Below are positions 1 through 11,300 of a DNA stretch of 64,000 nucleotides, one piece after another. Origin of the DNA: Acanthacorydalis orientalis (lineage: Eukaryota; Arthropoda; Insecta; Megaloptera; Corydalidae); the NCBI GenBank assembly GCA_034766995.1, contig CM068317.1, positions 28,870,001 through 28,934,000 of the forward strand, in the 5' to 3' direction. The position numbers and the translations under genes are program-made. Each line of letters begins with the position of its first letter. The stretch's first letter is position 1. Under the pieces are notes generated by a model. That model was not told the DNA's origin and did no database searches. It was given only the letters and a program-made list of their open reading frames with translations.

Positions 1-439
1 AAAATATTCTATCGAGCAACTAAGTTAAGCACGAAGGGTGCCGAACCACGAAATGAATAGTGATCCATCCACGTACTACTGTGATTCATGAACATGTTCT
101 GTTAAAGGTTCAGGTATGTTAGGTAAAAAAATTCTACAAAAATCATTGAACCAAAGACCTCCAACGTTACGGTCGCCTTATCTAACTAACTGCTCTACAC
201 TAACACTCGTATTACCCCGTCCGAACCACAAGCGCAACAAAGTTTAAGACAATATAAACTATGAGTCAGTATCCACCAGATCCACGGGCCCACGAACGAT
301 TCGAGTTCCCCAAGTTGGCACCCTCTTCTTGTGAGGTAGATATACATACACACACACAGCCACAACTCCACACACTCATTCGTACGTATATGAATATTAT
401 TTTATATGTTGATTCTAAATTAAATTTTTACATAGTCCA

Positions 440-840
440 TTTAAACATGTGCAATATAAGGCCAACCGTCCATCATCGTTTCTAATGTGTACCAAGTTTA
501 TTCGTACGAACGGGAGTTAACGTATCATTCTGAATCCGATGCGGTGACAAATCTGCTGGAGATATTCACAAACAAGCAGACAGTATGAATCAATCTTATG
601 TATTGTACGCAAATAAATAATAAACATATTTTAATGTTTTTACATCAGTAGACCGTTCATAGTCGTTGAATTAATATTTTACCGTCCATTTGGCGAAGCA
701 ATGTCAAGTAAAACTCAAATCGATTGATAATGACCTGCGTGATTTTCATACTGATGGTGTAGGCACCTCGGCACATTATAGAAACGATGGTGGACGGTTG
801 GCTTCGTATTGTTGCAAAAATATGTCATAACTAGATCTCT
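440..840. repeat. Left copy of a dispersed GC-richer repeat, with an inverted fragment
   Basis: Bases about 560-840 match 3030-3305 in the same orientation. Shared landmarks are 'ccatttggcgaagca', 'ggtgtaggcacctcgg' and 'gatggtggacggtt'. A short piece of the same sequence ('ccgtccatcatcgtttct') lies in reverse orientation near 446-483. No reading frame is conserved between copies, so it is non-coding repeat material. It belongs to the block that also holds the giant inverted repeat. Class unknown. Confidence 0.7.
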
Positions 841-1159
841 ACTCTCCTCACAGTCTCATTGAACTGCGACAATTTATAAATGATTAAACGGGTGCGAAAT
901 GGCATCGTATGTATCCAATATATCAGTCGAACAGGGACGAATCATTTTTATTGTTTGCATGGTAGTCGCATAAAACACCGTTACATTTCCATTTACAGTG
1001 TGTTCGAGTCCGATAATCGAAGGAATCAGTCCGGCGCGCGGCGGTGAAACGAACTGCCGGCCATCGAAATTGCCCGGTCGTACGCACACACGATTGATCT
1101 ACTTGCGCCGAAGAGAACATTTCTATTAAGGTAAAATTACTTATACGTGGATCTACGGA

Positions 1160-2970
1160 TCAGCTCGCTTCCGATGCGGCGAAAAAATCGCCAAAAACGC
1201 GAACAATTATTTTTTTGCAAATAATTATATTTGCAAATTGACGGTTTTTGCATTGCGAAGCGATATTAGACACCCATTTAAACTCTGAATCAGTTTCGGT
1301 ACGTCGGTAACGCGTGCGGTGCCGGAATAATAGCGTTTGCAATTTCGCATTGACGTCACTGGACATGTGAAATTTTGCGTAATCGACCATTTTTGTTGTG
1401 CGATGCGATATTAGACGTCTATTTGAATACTGAACCGGTATCGCTTTGTCAATTTAGTGTACAGGGTCGGAGAAATAGGACCCGAATTTTGTGACTGGTC
1501 CACTTTGCAGGCCGATTCAAATACATTTTAGAGGCCGGTGTCACCTTTAAGCACTAGGACGTGGGTCTACAAACCGACCCGCATCCGATGCAATGAAACA
1601 ATTGCAAAGAAAGCGAAAAAAAATTTGTGCAAAAAATTATTTTTTGCAAATCGATAGTTTTTGTGCTGCAAAGCGATACTAGATGTCCGTAAGAACTCCT
1701 AACCGGTTCCAGTTCATCGGTAGCATGTATGGTTCCCGAGCAATCGCGTCTGCAAATTTGCTCTGACGTCACTGAAAATGTGGTAATTTCGCAAATCGAC
1801 AATTTTTGTTGTGTAATGTGATACTAGTCGTCTATTTGAATGCTGAACCGGTGTCGGTTTGTCGATTAGGTGTACAGGGCCGGAGTAATACGATCCGAAA
1901 ATTTGCAGCCCGGCCAATTCGAGGGCCGATTCAAATACCTTCTAGGTTCCGATTTCACTTTTAAACGTCATGACGTGTATCTACGGGCCACCCCGCTTGC
2001 GATGCGCGAAAAAACTCGAAAAAAAATTTCTCAAATTCACGTACCCCTACCTTTGCTCACGATTTTTAGACGCGATTTTTTTTTTGCAAATCGGCAATTT
2101 TTTCGACGCAGATGCAAACTAGACATCCATCTGAACTATGAATAGTTTTCGGTTTTTCGATAGCACATGCGACGCCGGAGCAATGGCGTCTGAAAGATTC
2201 CGCGGGTCCGAAAATTCGCCTTTTTTCGCATTTTTCGCACACTTCCCACCGTTAAATTTGCTTCCAAATGTGGAAACTAGGTGCGCCGGGTCCGTCCGCT
2301 CCCGATGCGCCGAAAAAAACATCGAAAAGACGAAGTGCAAAAATTTGCAATTTCGCAAGTCAGAAGTTAGGGCGTGGCATTTCTCGATGTTTATCCGTAG
2401 ATTTGATGGTGGAGGCGCAACGATATGATGGTGGAGGCGCATAAAGTGTTAACGTGCTCGGCGGGCGTTTTCCTTTCGGAAATCGCTTGTTTCGCGTGAT
2501 TCTAGACGTATACACGGACTGTATGCAAGTGCCGGTGTGCGGCCCGCACAGGCCCGGTGCAGCAGGCCCGAGAAATTTTATAAATAGACGAGAAAATTAC
2601 AAATCGGAAATTTTTTCGGCGCGATGCGATATTACACATCCGTCGGACCTTCGAACCGACGTCACTTCCTCGCTCACATGTACAGGGCCGGCACAGAGGC
2701 CCGAAAACCAATCAAAGGTGAAAATTTTATTCGTCATTTCTAGACGTTTATGGGCGTCGGCGTTAGCTTTATGCGCATAATTACCAATGTTTGAGGCCTT
2801 CTCACTTATAAACCGCAAAAAAATTGCAAAAAAAACATTTGTATTGTGCATGTACATGTGTATATATATATATGATTTTTTCCTAATACAGGTCGACTAT
2901 AGACGCCTGTTGGATACGCGAACTTGCGCCTGTCCGTATCAGAGGCTAGTTCCATCCGCCTCTGACCTCG
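1160..2970 (+). repeat. Left arm of a giant inverted repeat built of degenerate ~410-bp units
   Basis: From about 1375 to 2770 this stretch is the reverse complement of about 3985-5345, at roughly 85-90% identity by eye over 1.4 kb. Inside the arm a related unit recurs: 'attagac/actagac + gtctatttgaa...gaaccggt' appears near 1265, 1420, 1678, 1828, 2119, 2500 and 2628, giving a main period near 410 bp with two sub-units. GC is far above that of the surrounding DNA. Open frames here (for example 2119-2442 minus) have no recognisable domain and probably stay open only because stop codons are rarer at this composition. Bases 1160-1375 and 2770-2970 look like further units without a clear partner. 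It could be a foldback transposon, a satellite array with an inversion, or an assembly artefact. Confidence 0.75.
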
Positions 2971-3029
2971 ATTGATATGCTGTTAGGCGCCGGCGTCTAG
3001 TTTAATTAGACGAACAGGAGCCTACGAAT

Positions 3030-3305
3030 ACTTCACAGTAAAGCAAGTAGAATCAATGTTGTGTATTGTACATATTAATATATGATACACATTCTTTATT
3101 GTTTTTCAGGACATCATGAGAACGATCGTAGTCGTCGAATCAATGTTTAGCGGTCCATTTGGCGAAGCATCATTAAGAAGAAATTCAAGTCGACTAATAA
3201 TGGCCAGCGTTATTTTTAGACCGATGGTGTAGGCACCTCGGTACATTACAGAAACGATGGTGGACGGTTCGCCTCGCATTGTTGCAAAAACATATTATGT
3301 CTAGA
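3030..3305 (+). repeat. Right copy of the ~280-bp dispersed repeat
   Basis: It is the direct partner of about 560-840 and lies in the spacer between the two inverted arms. It ends in the same 'ggtgtaggcacctcgg ... cattgttgcaaaaa' string as the left copy. The two copies sit outside and inside the left arm, which suggests a duplication that included the arm. Confidence 0.7.
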
Positions 3306-3984
3306 TTTGCATATTAAACACACTTTATATACATAATATATGTACTTGTATGTTAAATAATTAAATAAAATATTTTTATTTGAAAGTGTGGCATTTAATT
3401 TCAATCTATTATATTATATAGGAATTGTTAAATAAAAAAATCGATTAATTACAATGTAAATAATTATTAAATTATTTTATATAAATGTGTTTAAAATAAA
3501 TAAAAAATGATTTAAAATTTTCTTAAAAACTTTATTTATTTATATTCTCTTTACAGTAAATACACTTATAAATATAAATTAATACATAAAATTATATAAA
3601 TATAAATTAATATAATTAATAAATATCATTAATATTTAAATATCAACTAATGTTCTTCTATATGTAGAGTACTTTTTGGTGGTGGTACTGTAGAGATACC
3701 TGTAAATTAAAATTAGAGATATTAGTTTGAGTTAGATTTTATTCTTTTAGAATTTTGCTATTACATATGATAGCATAGTTACATGTAATGGTAATTGTAT
3801 GTAAGCTAGGCTTATACATTCGCTCTATACCGACAGATTCATCGATTTACAAGTCAGAATCAATTTGGAAACAAACATCCACACATACATTCGTACACGC
3901 ATAATACAAATGTTTTTGCAATTGTTTTGGCGGATCTGAAGTGAGGAGGCCTCGGATATTTATAATTACGTGATAAAAGTTTCC
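3306..3984. other. AT-rich spacer between the inverted arms
   Basis: No reading frame, RNA gene or transposon end is recognisable. It is ordinary AT-rich sequence with low-complexity 'aaatataaattaat' runs, in strong contrast to the GC-richer arms on both sides. Confidence 0.5.
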
Positions 3985-5345
3985 GCCGACGCTTATAAAC
4001 GTCTAGAAATGACGAATTAAATTCACGTCTTCGATTGGTTTTCGGCCCTCTGTGCCGGCCCTGTACATTTGAGCGAGGAATCGACGTCGGTTCGAAGGTC
4101 CGACGGATGTCTTATATCGCACCGCATTGAAAAAATCACTGATTTGTAATATTTACATCTATTTACTAAATTTCTTGGGTCTGCTGCACCGGCCCTGTGC
4201 GAGCCGAACACCGACACTTCTATGCAGTCCATGTAGACGTCTAGAATCACGCAAAACAAGCGATTTACAAAAGGAAAACACCAGCCAAGCACGTCAATAC
4301 CTTACGCGCCTCCACCATCATCTCATTGCACCTCCACCATAAAATCTATGGACACATCGAAAAGTGCCACGCACTAACTTCTGACTTGCGAAATTGCAAA
4401 TTTCTGCACAACGGCTTTTCGATGTTATTTTCGACGCATCGGGAGCAGACGAATCAGGCGCACCTAGTTTCCGCATTTGGAAGTAAATTTAACGGTGGGA
4501 AGTGTGTGAAAAAAGGCGATTTCGCGGACCCGCAGAATTTTTCAGACGCCATTGCTCCGGCGTCGGGCGTGCTATCGAGAAACCGAAAACTATTCGTAGT
4601 TCAGATGGGCGTCTAGTTTGCATCTGCGTCGAAAAAATTGCAGATTTCCGAAAAAAAAATCGCGTTTCGAAATCGTGTGCAAAGGTAGAGGGGTACGTGG
4701 ATTTGAGAATTTTTTTTCGAGTTTTTTGGCGCATCGTAAGCGAGGCGGTCCGTAGATATACGTCCTGGTGTTTAAAAGTGAAATCGAAACCTAGAAAGTA
4801 TTTAAATCGGCCCGCGAAGTGGGCGGGTCGTAAATTTTCGGACCATATTGCTCCGACCTTGTACGCCTAATTGACAAACCGACACTGATTCAGTATTCAA
4901 ATGGACATCTAGTTTCGCACCGCACAACAAAAATGGCCGATTTGCGAAATTGCCACATTTTCAGTGACGTCAGAGCGAATTTGCAGACGCGATTGCTCCG
5001 GAACCAAGCATGCTACCGATGAATTGGAACGAGTTTACAGATTCGACGGACGTCTAGTATCGCTTTGCAGTACAAAAACTGTAGATTTGCAAAAAATATT
5101 TTTTGCACAAATATTTTTTTGCTTTTTTTATTACGTTGGATGTGGGTTGATTCTTAAGGCCACGTATTAATATTTAAAAGTAACACCGGCCTCTAAAATG
5201 TATTTGAATCGGCATGCGAACTGGATCATTCACAATATTCAGGCCCTATTACTCCGACGCTGTACGCTCAATTGATAAATCGACACCGGTTCAGTATTCA
5301 AATAACGTCTAGTACCGCATCGCACAACAAATATGGTCGATTGAC
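3985..5345 (-). repeat. Right arm of the giant inverted repeat
   Basis: It is the reverse complement of about 1375-2770. Paired landmarks are 'cgtcatttctagacgttta' in the left arm near 2735-2753 and its complement near 3997-4015, and 'attcaaatacattttagagg' near 1517-1536, with its complement at about 5190-5210. The frame at 4326-4616 plus encodes almost the same peptide as 2119-2442 minus, with one in-frame 9-nt indel. This follows from nucleotide homology. Substitutions look scattered rather than concentrated at third codon positions, so I do not call a gene. Confidence 0.75.
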
Positions 5346-5364
5346 GATAATTTCAAATTCTAGT

Positions 5365-5640
5365 GTTTTTTGAGATTTTTTTAATATTTTCGGTATTTAT
5401 TATGGGCCGATGTTAATTTTGTGTAAGATATCATATATAACATTAAAATACGCATCGACTAGTATGAAATAGTTGCCATTTTTATAACAACTTGGATATT
5501 TTAAGAAAGAAAAACGTGTTTTTTTTCTGTTTTTTTGATATTTTCGGTATTTATTATAGACCGATTTTAATTTTGTGTGTCATGATGTAGACCACTAAAA
5601 TATGCATCGAACAGTATGAAATAGTTGTCACTTTATGCCA
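5365..5640 (+). repeat. Tandem duplication of a ~105-bp segment
   Basis: The segment from 'atattttcggtatttattat' through 'agtatgaaatagttg' occurs at about 5386-5475 and again at about 5540-5627, a shift of roughly 155 bp. The copies differ by scattered substitutions and are joined by T-rich filler. It abuts the right arm of the inverted repeat. Confidence 0.7.
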
Positions 5641-5684
5641 GTTGATAACTAGCAAGGATTAAATTTAGACTTTGTCTAAATTTG

Positions 5685-5965
5685 ACTGTCGGTCTATGGA
5701 CGATGTTTGGATGTGGTTTAAAAACGACGGCCAATCGGTCACTGTCGAGGCTGAAATTTAAACATCGTCCAAAGTTAGGTATCGGTCTATGAATGAGGTT
5801 TGAATGTGGTCTAAAAACGACGTCAAATCTATCACTGTCGAAACTAAAATTTAGACATTGTCAAAAATTGGTTGTCGGTTTATGAGCGATTTTTGGATAA
5901 GGTCTAAAACGACGGCTGATTGATCAGTGGGGCGAGGCTGAAATTTAGATTGTCTATGAACGATT
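5685..5965 (+). repeat. 93-bp tandem repeat, about three copies
   Basis: The string 'tcggt(c/t)tatg' recurs at 5689, 5782 and 5875 (period 93 bp), followed each time by 'ggt(t/c)taaaa-acgacg' and a 'cactgtcga'-like string. A shortened fourth copy ends near 5960. Copies are roughly 75-80% alike by eye. Confidence 0.75.
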
Positions 5966-8250
5966 TTATGTATATATATATATACACTGTATATTTGCGT
6001 TTTTTTTATTGGAAAATGTAATTACTGTAACACATTTAGTTTTACAAACTTACAAATTTTGTACCAAAAGATCATCAATTAATTGTTTAAAATTTCTATG
6101 GGAGAGATAAAAATATTTACGACGAGTAAAAAAATCAGAAATAATATTAGTTTCAAATATAAATTGAATTATCTTCAGCTAAAGTTATAACATAAATAAT
6201 AATATGTATTAAAATTGTAATTGTATATTTTTATACCTGTGATCCCATATATACATTTTCCTGATATTCATCCTTTTAGATCAGCTATATATCTGTTCAC
6301 TATTATTTTCAAGAGAAATACCATCCCCAAGTAAATGTTGAAGACTAATCCGGTAGTTAATATTCATTATTTAATATTTTCAAATACAGCATTGTATAAT
6401 TAATATTAATTGTAAATGTGATTATTTCGATGAAAAATACAGTGATTGGAATTCTAACAAAAACAAAATTTCAATTCTCCAGCATGATGTGTACTATTAG
6501 TGGAGAACTGGTGCGATTTTGTCTATCCTAGTCTAGGTTCATAATATCAGTTGGGCATTAATGTAATCGTATCTCAATTACACTTGCCTTATACATACCA
6601 CGATTATGTGCAATCAAAAACAGTTTATTGAACCTACATGTAATTATTTTTTAGGTCTATAGCGATTTTTTTAATAAACATGCCAGTACAATAAAATTCT
6701 AAATATCCACAGGTTTTACCTGGTTTCACAAAAACTCTTAAGTGAGAACATCTCTTATATGGCATTAAAAACAAAATACGCTATCAGACATAAATGATTC
6801 AGTGCATTAATGTTCATATTGCCTTTTTAAAAATAATATTTCACTACCAAACTCTGAAGTTCAAAATTTTGTCTTTCTTCTAATAGACCAAATACGTTTT
6901 TTATTATTTATGCATGATTTTTTTGACTTATTCTTATAATCACAACTTTAAGACTGATATTGAAATATTTAATGTATATAAATATCTAGCAATTAATTTT
7001 TTTCAGATTTCAAACTGAAACACCAACAAACGTGAGGAAAGGGCACTCGATTAATCAAAAATGGAATGCTTTTGTGCAGTGGACTGTCTAATATGATTTA
7101 TGCATGTATGTACTCATTCAGTATATTAGATTTGTAGTAAAAATGTAATAAGTTCCATTATGTAATGGAACTTATTACATTTTTAGAACTTATTACACAG
7201 AGAACAAATAATGTAGATCTTGGCTCATGCATATTTCCAATATTCAGCTTTATAAACCATATCACAAATGTATGAAGAAATCCAGTCTGCTATAAGAACT
7301 TTATTCTCTTCTCAACTATTACTAAAATCTATTTTCTTTTTCGGCAGAAAAACGTAAGCATCTTTTTCAAATATAAAGCTGACTTTCCTATGTCTTTATG
7401 TGACTTTAATTTTAGAATCAACTCACGTATATAATCAAAAGTTTACAACATTTTTATAACATATTTATTGTACAATACTGAACCTATTAAAGTAGACATG
7501 ATTCAACGAGAATGTTTCAGTTGTAGATTATATAAATTTACTAAACAATAGAACAATACTTCACCTATATGAATATATAATAAAAAATCATGATATCTTT
7601 ATGATTTATATAATGGCATATTTATATACTTATTACTGAAATTAAAGTAACTGTTGTAATGAGAAAATATAGTTGGTCCTGAAGTGTTCACTATCACAGA
7701 GTTCAATTACATGTTTTGATAGTATTAAAATGAAACTAAAAATATTTAGTTAAAAATCCATCCAGCTTTACTGTCACTTAATATTTTATTATTACATTAA
7801 AAAGACCTCAAATTTAACAGAACTCTAATATAAAACAATAATCATTGAACAAAAAAAATATACATAAATATATATCTACATGTACATAAAAAATGATTTT
7901 TAATGTCTGAATATAAAAATTAAAGAACAATCATTTAGTATAAAATTTAAAATTATAACTAATAAATACTATTACTACTTTATAATTCATTTTGTAGTTA
8001 TCTGTTTAAACATTAGCATAAATAGCATCCTGTGGGTTTCCGAAAGGCACACGATGATAATAGCAAATACTTTGAATAGAAAAAAAAACAATTTTTGATG
8101 ACTAGAATGTTAAAATATAATATTAAAAACAAATATTTTATATAAATAATCATTTCTGTAAGTATTCCTAATGTAAAGTTTGCTGAGCTACCCAATACAA
8201 TTCTTTTTAGAATACAGAGGTAATTGTTGAAACTTATTTTAGAAATAATA
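5966..8250. other. Intergenic AT-rich DNA downstream of the Plp-like gene
   Basis: No coding potential is recognised. It contains a nearly perfect palindrome (entered separately) and scattered poly(A/T). The last 100 bases before 8358 are probably the 3' untranslated region of the minus-strand centrosomal gene. Confidence 0.5.
7139..7184. repeat. 22-bp palindrome with a 2-bp loop
   Basis: The arm aaaaatgtaataagttccat(ta) at 7139-7160 is followed by 'tg' and then by its exact reverse complement at 7163-7184. The inner stem includes GC pairs (agttcc/ggaact), so this is not just an AT run. No transposon ends are recognised around it. Confidence 0.9.
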
Positions 8251-8256
8251 TTTATT
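8251..8256 (-). promoter_or_regulatory. Candidate poly(A) signal of the Plp-like gene
   Basis: AATAAA on the minus strand, about 100 nt past the stop codon at 8358-8360. Confidence 0.5.
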
Positions 8257-8357
8257 TCAAAAATAATTCATACGGACGGTTTTTCTTTATAGATAGCCTT
8301 ATTTAAATATTTAGTTATTGAATTGAATAGACACATATTGGTGACTTATTTTTAATG

Positions 8358-11300
8358 TCAAGGCGGAGGATTAAGAGCAAGTCCTAATCGCTGTTGAATT
8401 TGATCAAATCTATCGATGTATTGAGATATCACAGCTGGTGCTCTTAAAGGTGCGACTAATGGAATATCATGTCCACTTGGGTTGCTACAAAAAAAATAAT
8501 TAATTATTTCTAAAGAAATAAGCTAAAAACCACAAATTATCAAACCTAAACGGGGGTACTGTTACATCTCTTCTTCGATTGGTTGAATCTTTGCATGGCG
8601 GTGATGCACTTTGCCAATTAGGATTGGGAATACTTGTAATAGGTGTGTTTGGATTAATATTATTTCCAGGTTCTCTTAAAAAAGTTCGACTAGGAATATA
8701 TGCTAAAAATGTAACATATTTGATTAAAAATACTATAAATTTTTTTAGAATTAAATTTTAAAATCACAATATAGACATTTTTATTTCTTCAAAAATTTAT
8801 CAGAACTTCTTTAATTTTTATAAATTACGATTATAATCTAACAGTTTGTAATAAAATAAAAAAATCAATAATTTAAATATTCACATACTTGGAATTGCAG
8901 AATGAAGATTTGGTATAATTGGTATTGGTATTTGATGGCGTTGATGAGACCATGCTTTTCCTCCTATTCTTAAACTGGTGTGCCATCTTCGTACCAGAAA
9001 TTTCATTCTACATAATGCAATTATAACATATGCAGCACATCTAATTTAAAAAATAAAATTATTTCTTTTGTAACCCAATATATTATTTTATAATTAAAAA
9101 AAAATACCTAAATGATTTGCATTTTTTAACATTTGTGCTTTGTGATTTGGTAGAAGTGACTAGCTGTAATAAACTTGGAGTTTCTCCATTTTCATAACAA
9201 TACAATATAGCAAATAAATACTGTTTTTGCCAAGCTAAAGCTTTACGGTAACTTTCAGCTCGCAAAAACTTTCCGAATATATGGTTTGCACGTTCTTCCA
9301 TTTCATTTTCAGTAACTCTAGATTGAAAATTCATTTTTTGCATTTCCTCTAGTTGATATATACGTGTTTGTAAAGATTTTCTTTCATCTGTTAACTGTAT
9401 AACAGTATCTGACATTTGTTTATTTTCGCGAACATGATCAGCTAACAAAGTTTTTAATTCCTAAATAAATAAACTCATTTTATTTTTACTTTTTTTATTT
9501 TATAGAACTGTAGTTTAATACAATACCTGTAATTTTTGTAAAAATTTAGCAGGCACAGGAGACTTTAACTGAGCTTCTCGTTCATGAGCGAGACGTTCAA
9601 TAAGTTTTACTTCTCTGTTCTTAACAACTTTTAGATCAGCTTGAAGGTTTTCAACCTGAGTTTTGTATTGTTCTTTTTCCTGATTAAAATCATCTAAGAG
9701 AGCACGAGCATTTTCTATTTCTCTTTCTTTATCTGCCAACACTTTCTTAACTTGCTTTAGTTCCACGCCATCTATTTCAATATTTTTATTCTTCATATTT
9801 GTTATGTTCTCATGTGTTTTCATTAAAGTACTTAATTTTTCCACATCTTTCATCAAGTCATAGATACGATTCTTCAATTCTTGAATTTCTATTTTCAAAT
9901 TAACATTCTCATCAATAACTTGATTTAGTTTTACTTGAAGTTCTTGATTATATGTGTTCTTCAATTCTTTTAGTTCCTGTTTTAAGTTTGTAATGTCCAC
10001 CCTTAAAGTACTATTTTCTTTTTTAATTGATTCTATTAGGTTTAAACTTTCTTCCAGTTTAAATTTCAACTCATTGTTATTATACTGAAGTTGTTCCTTT
10101 TCAATACATATGTTCTCAAGTTCCATTTGAAGATTTTTTTGAACAATAATTTCAGGATTTAAATCCATTTCTAAACGTTCTTGTAGTAATTTAAGTTTCA
10201 CATTTAGTTCATCTCGAACTTGTTTTTCAGTATCGAGTAAATTTTCAAGTTCTGTTTCATTATCTAAAGCAGCCTCTAATCTAATCCTCATATTTTCGAT
10301 AATATCTGCATCTTGTGTTTGAATTGCATTAGAATTTTGTTTCTCTGCATCAAGTAATTCTTTTAATTTCTCACAATTCTCTTTTTCTTGCAGAAACTTT
10401 TCTTGAATAACTTTTACTTCTTCCATAAGCGATACCTTTAAATTATGCAATTCAAGATTTATATTTTCTTTTTCCTTTAATTTTTCTTTCAGCGAATCTA
10501 TTTCAGATTTTAATTGATTTACATCATCATATTCTGTATTTTGAATACTTGATGGTACTTCTATATTAAAATTTTTAACTTTCTGTAAACGTTTACGTGG
10601 AGTGCAATCAGACTTATTTTGAACTTCACAATTTTCTGAAGTAATTATTTCAAATTCATTACTTTTTGCAACCGACAACCCGACAGGAATAGTTACATTT
10701 GATAATATTTTTTCTTCTGTGATTGCACTAATTAAATCTGAATCTAACTGTGCTGAATAATCAAGTTCACGTTGTACTCTCTCTGTGATCTCTTGAATTA
10801 CAGATTCACATGGTGTTGGACTACGACCTTCAGATCGTAATAAAGCAGTTTTGAGATTTGTAATTTCAGTTTTCAGAGCTGCAGTTAAATACTGTTCATC
10901 ACGGTACTTTCTTGTTAAATCTAAGATGTTTCCAGTTTCTTGTATTTTACTCTGCACTTTTTCAAGCTCAATTTGTAAAATTCTACTATCTACACTCATT
11001 TGATTAATGATTTTATCTTTTTCCTTCAAGTATTCCTGTAAATGTATTATTTCTTTACGCAATTCACTTATTTCAACACGGCTATTTTTTAATGCAATAT
11101 CTTTTTCTTTTATTTCTTTTATATACTTAGGATTATCACTTTGTGGATTGCTTTTAGATTTCTCAATAGAGTGTTGTAAGGATGCAATATCTTCATGATA
11201 TTTACTGATATCTTCATTCATTATTTCTATTTCGCATTCTCTATCTGTTACTTTATCTTCAAGTTGTTTAATTTTTTCAAGAGATGTTTTAAGTTCCTCT

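Noticed and set aside
1160..5345. CRISPR-like array
   Set aside because: Repeats are hundreds of bases long and diverged, and the DNA is eukaryotic.
1..6000. Protein genes in the GC-richer block
   Set aside because: Frames are short, overlap on both strands, lack domains, and follow the repeat structure.
8579..8761. Plus-strand 60-codon frame with a hydrophobic stretch
   Set aside because: It is antisense to the Plp-like exon 8546-8702, whose frame and splice sites agree with the rest of the gene.
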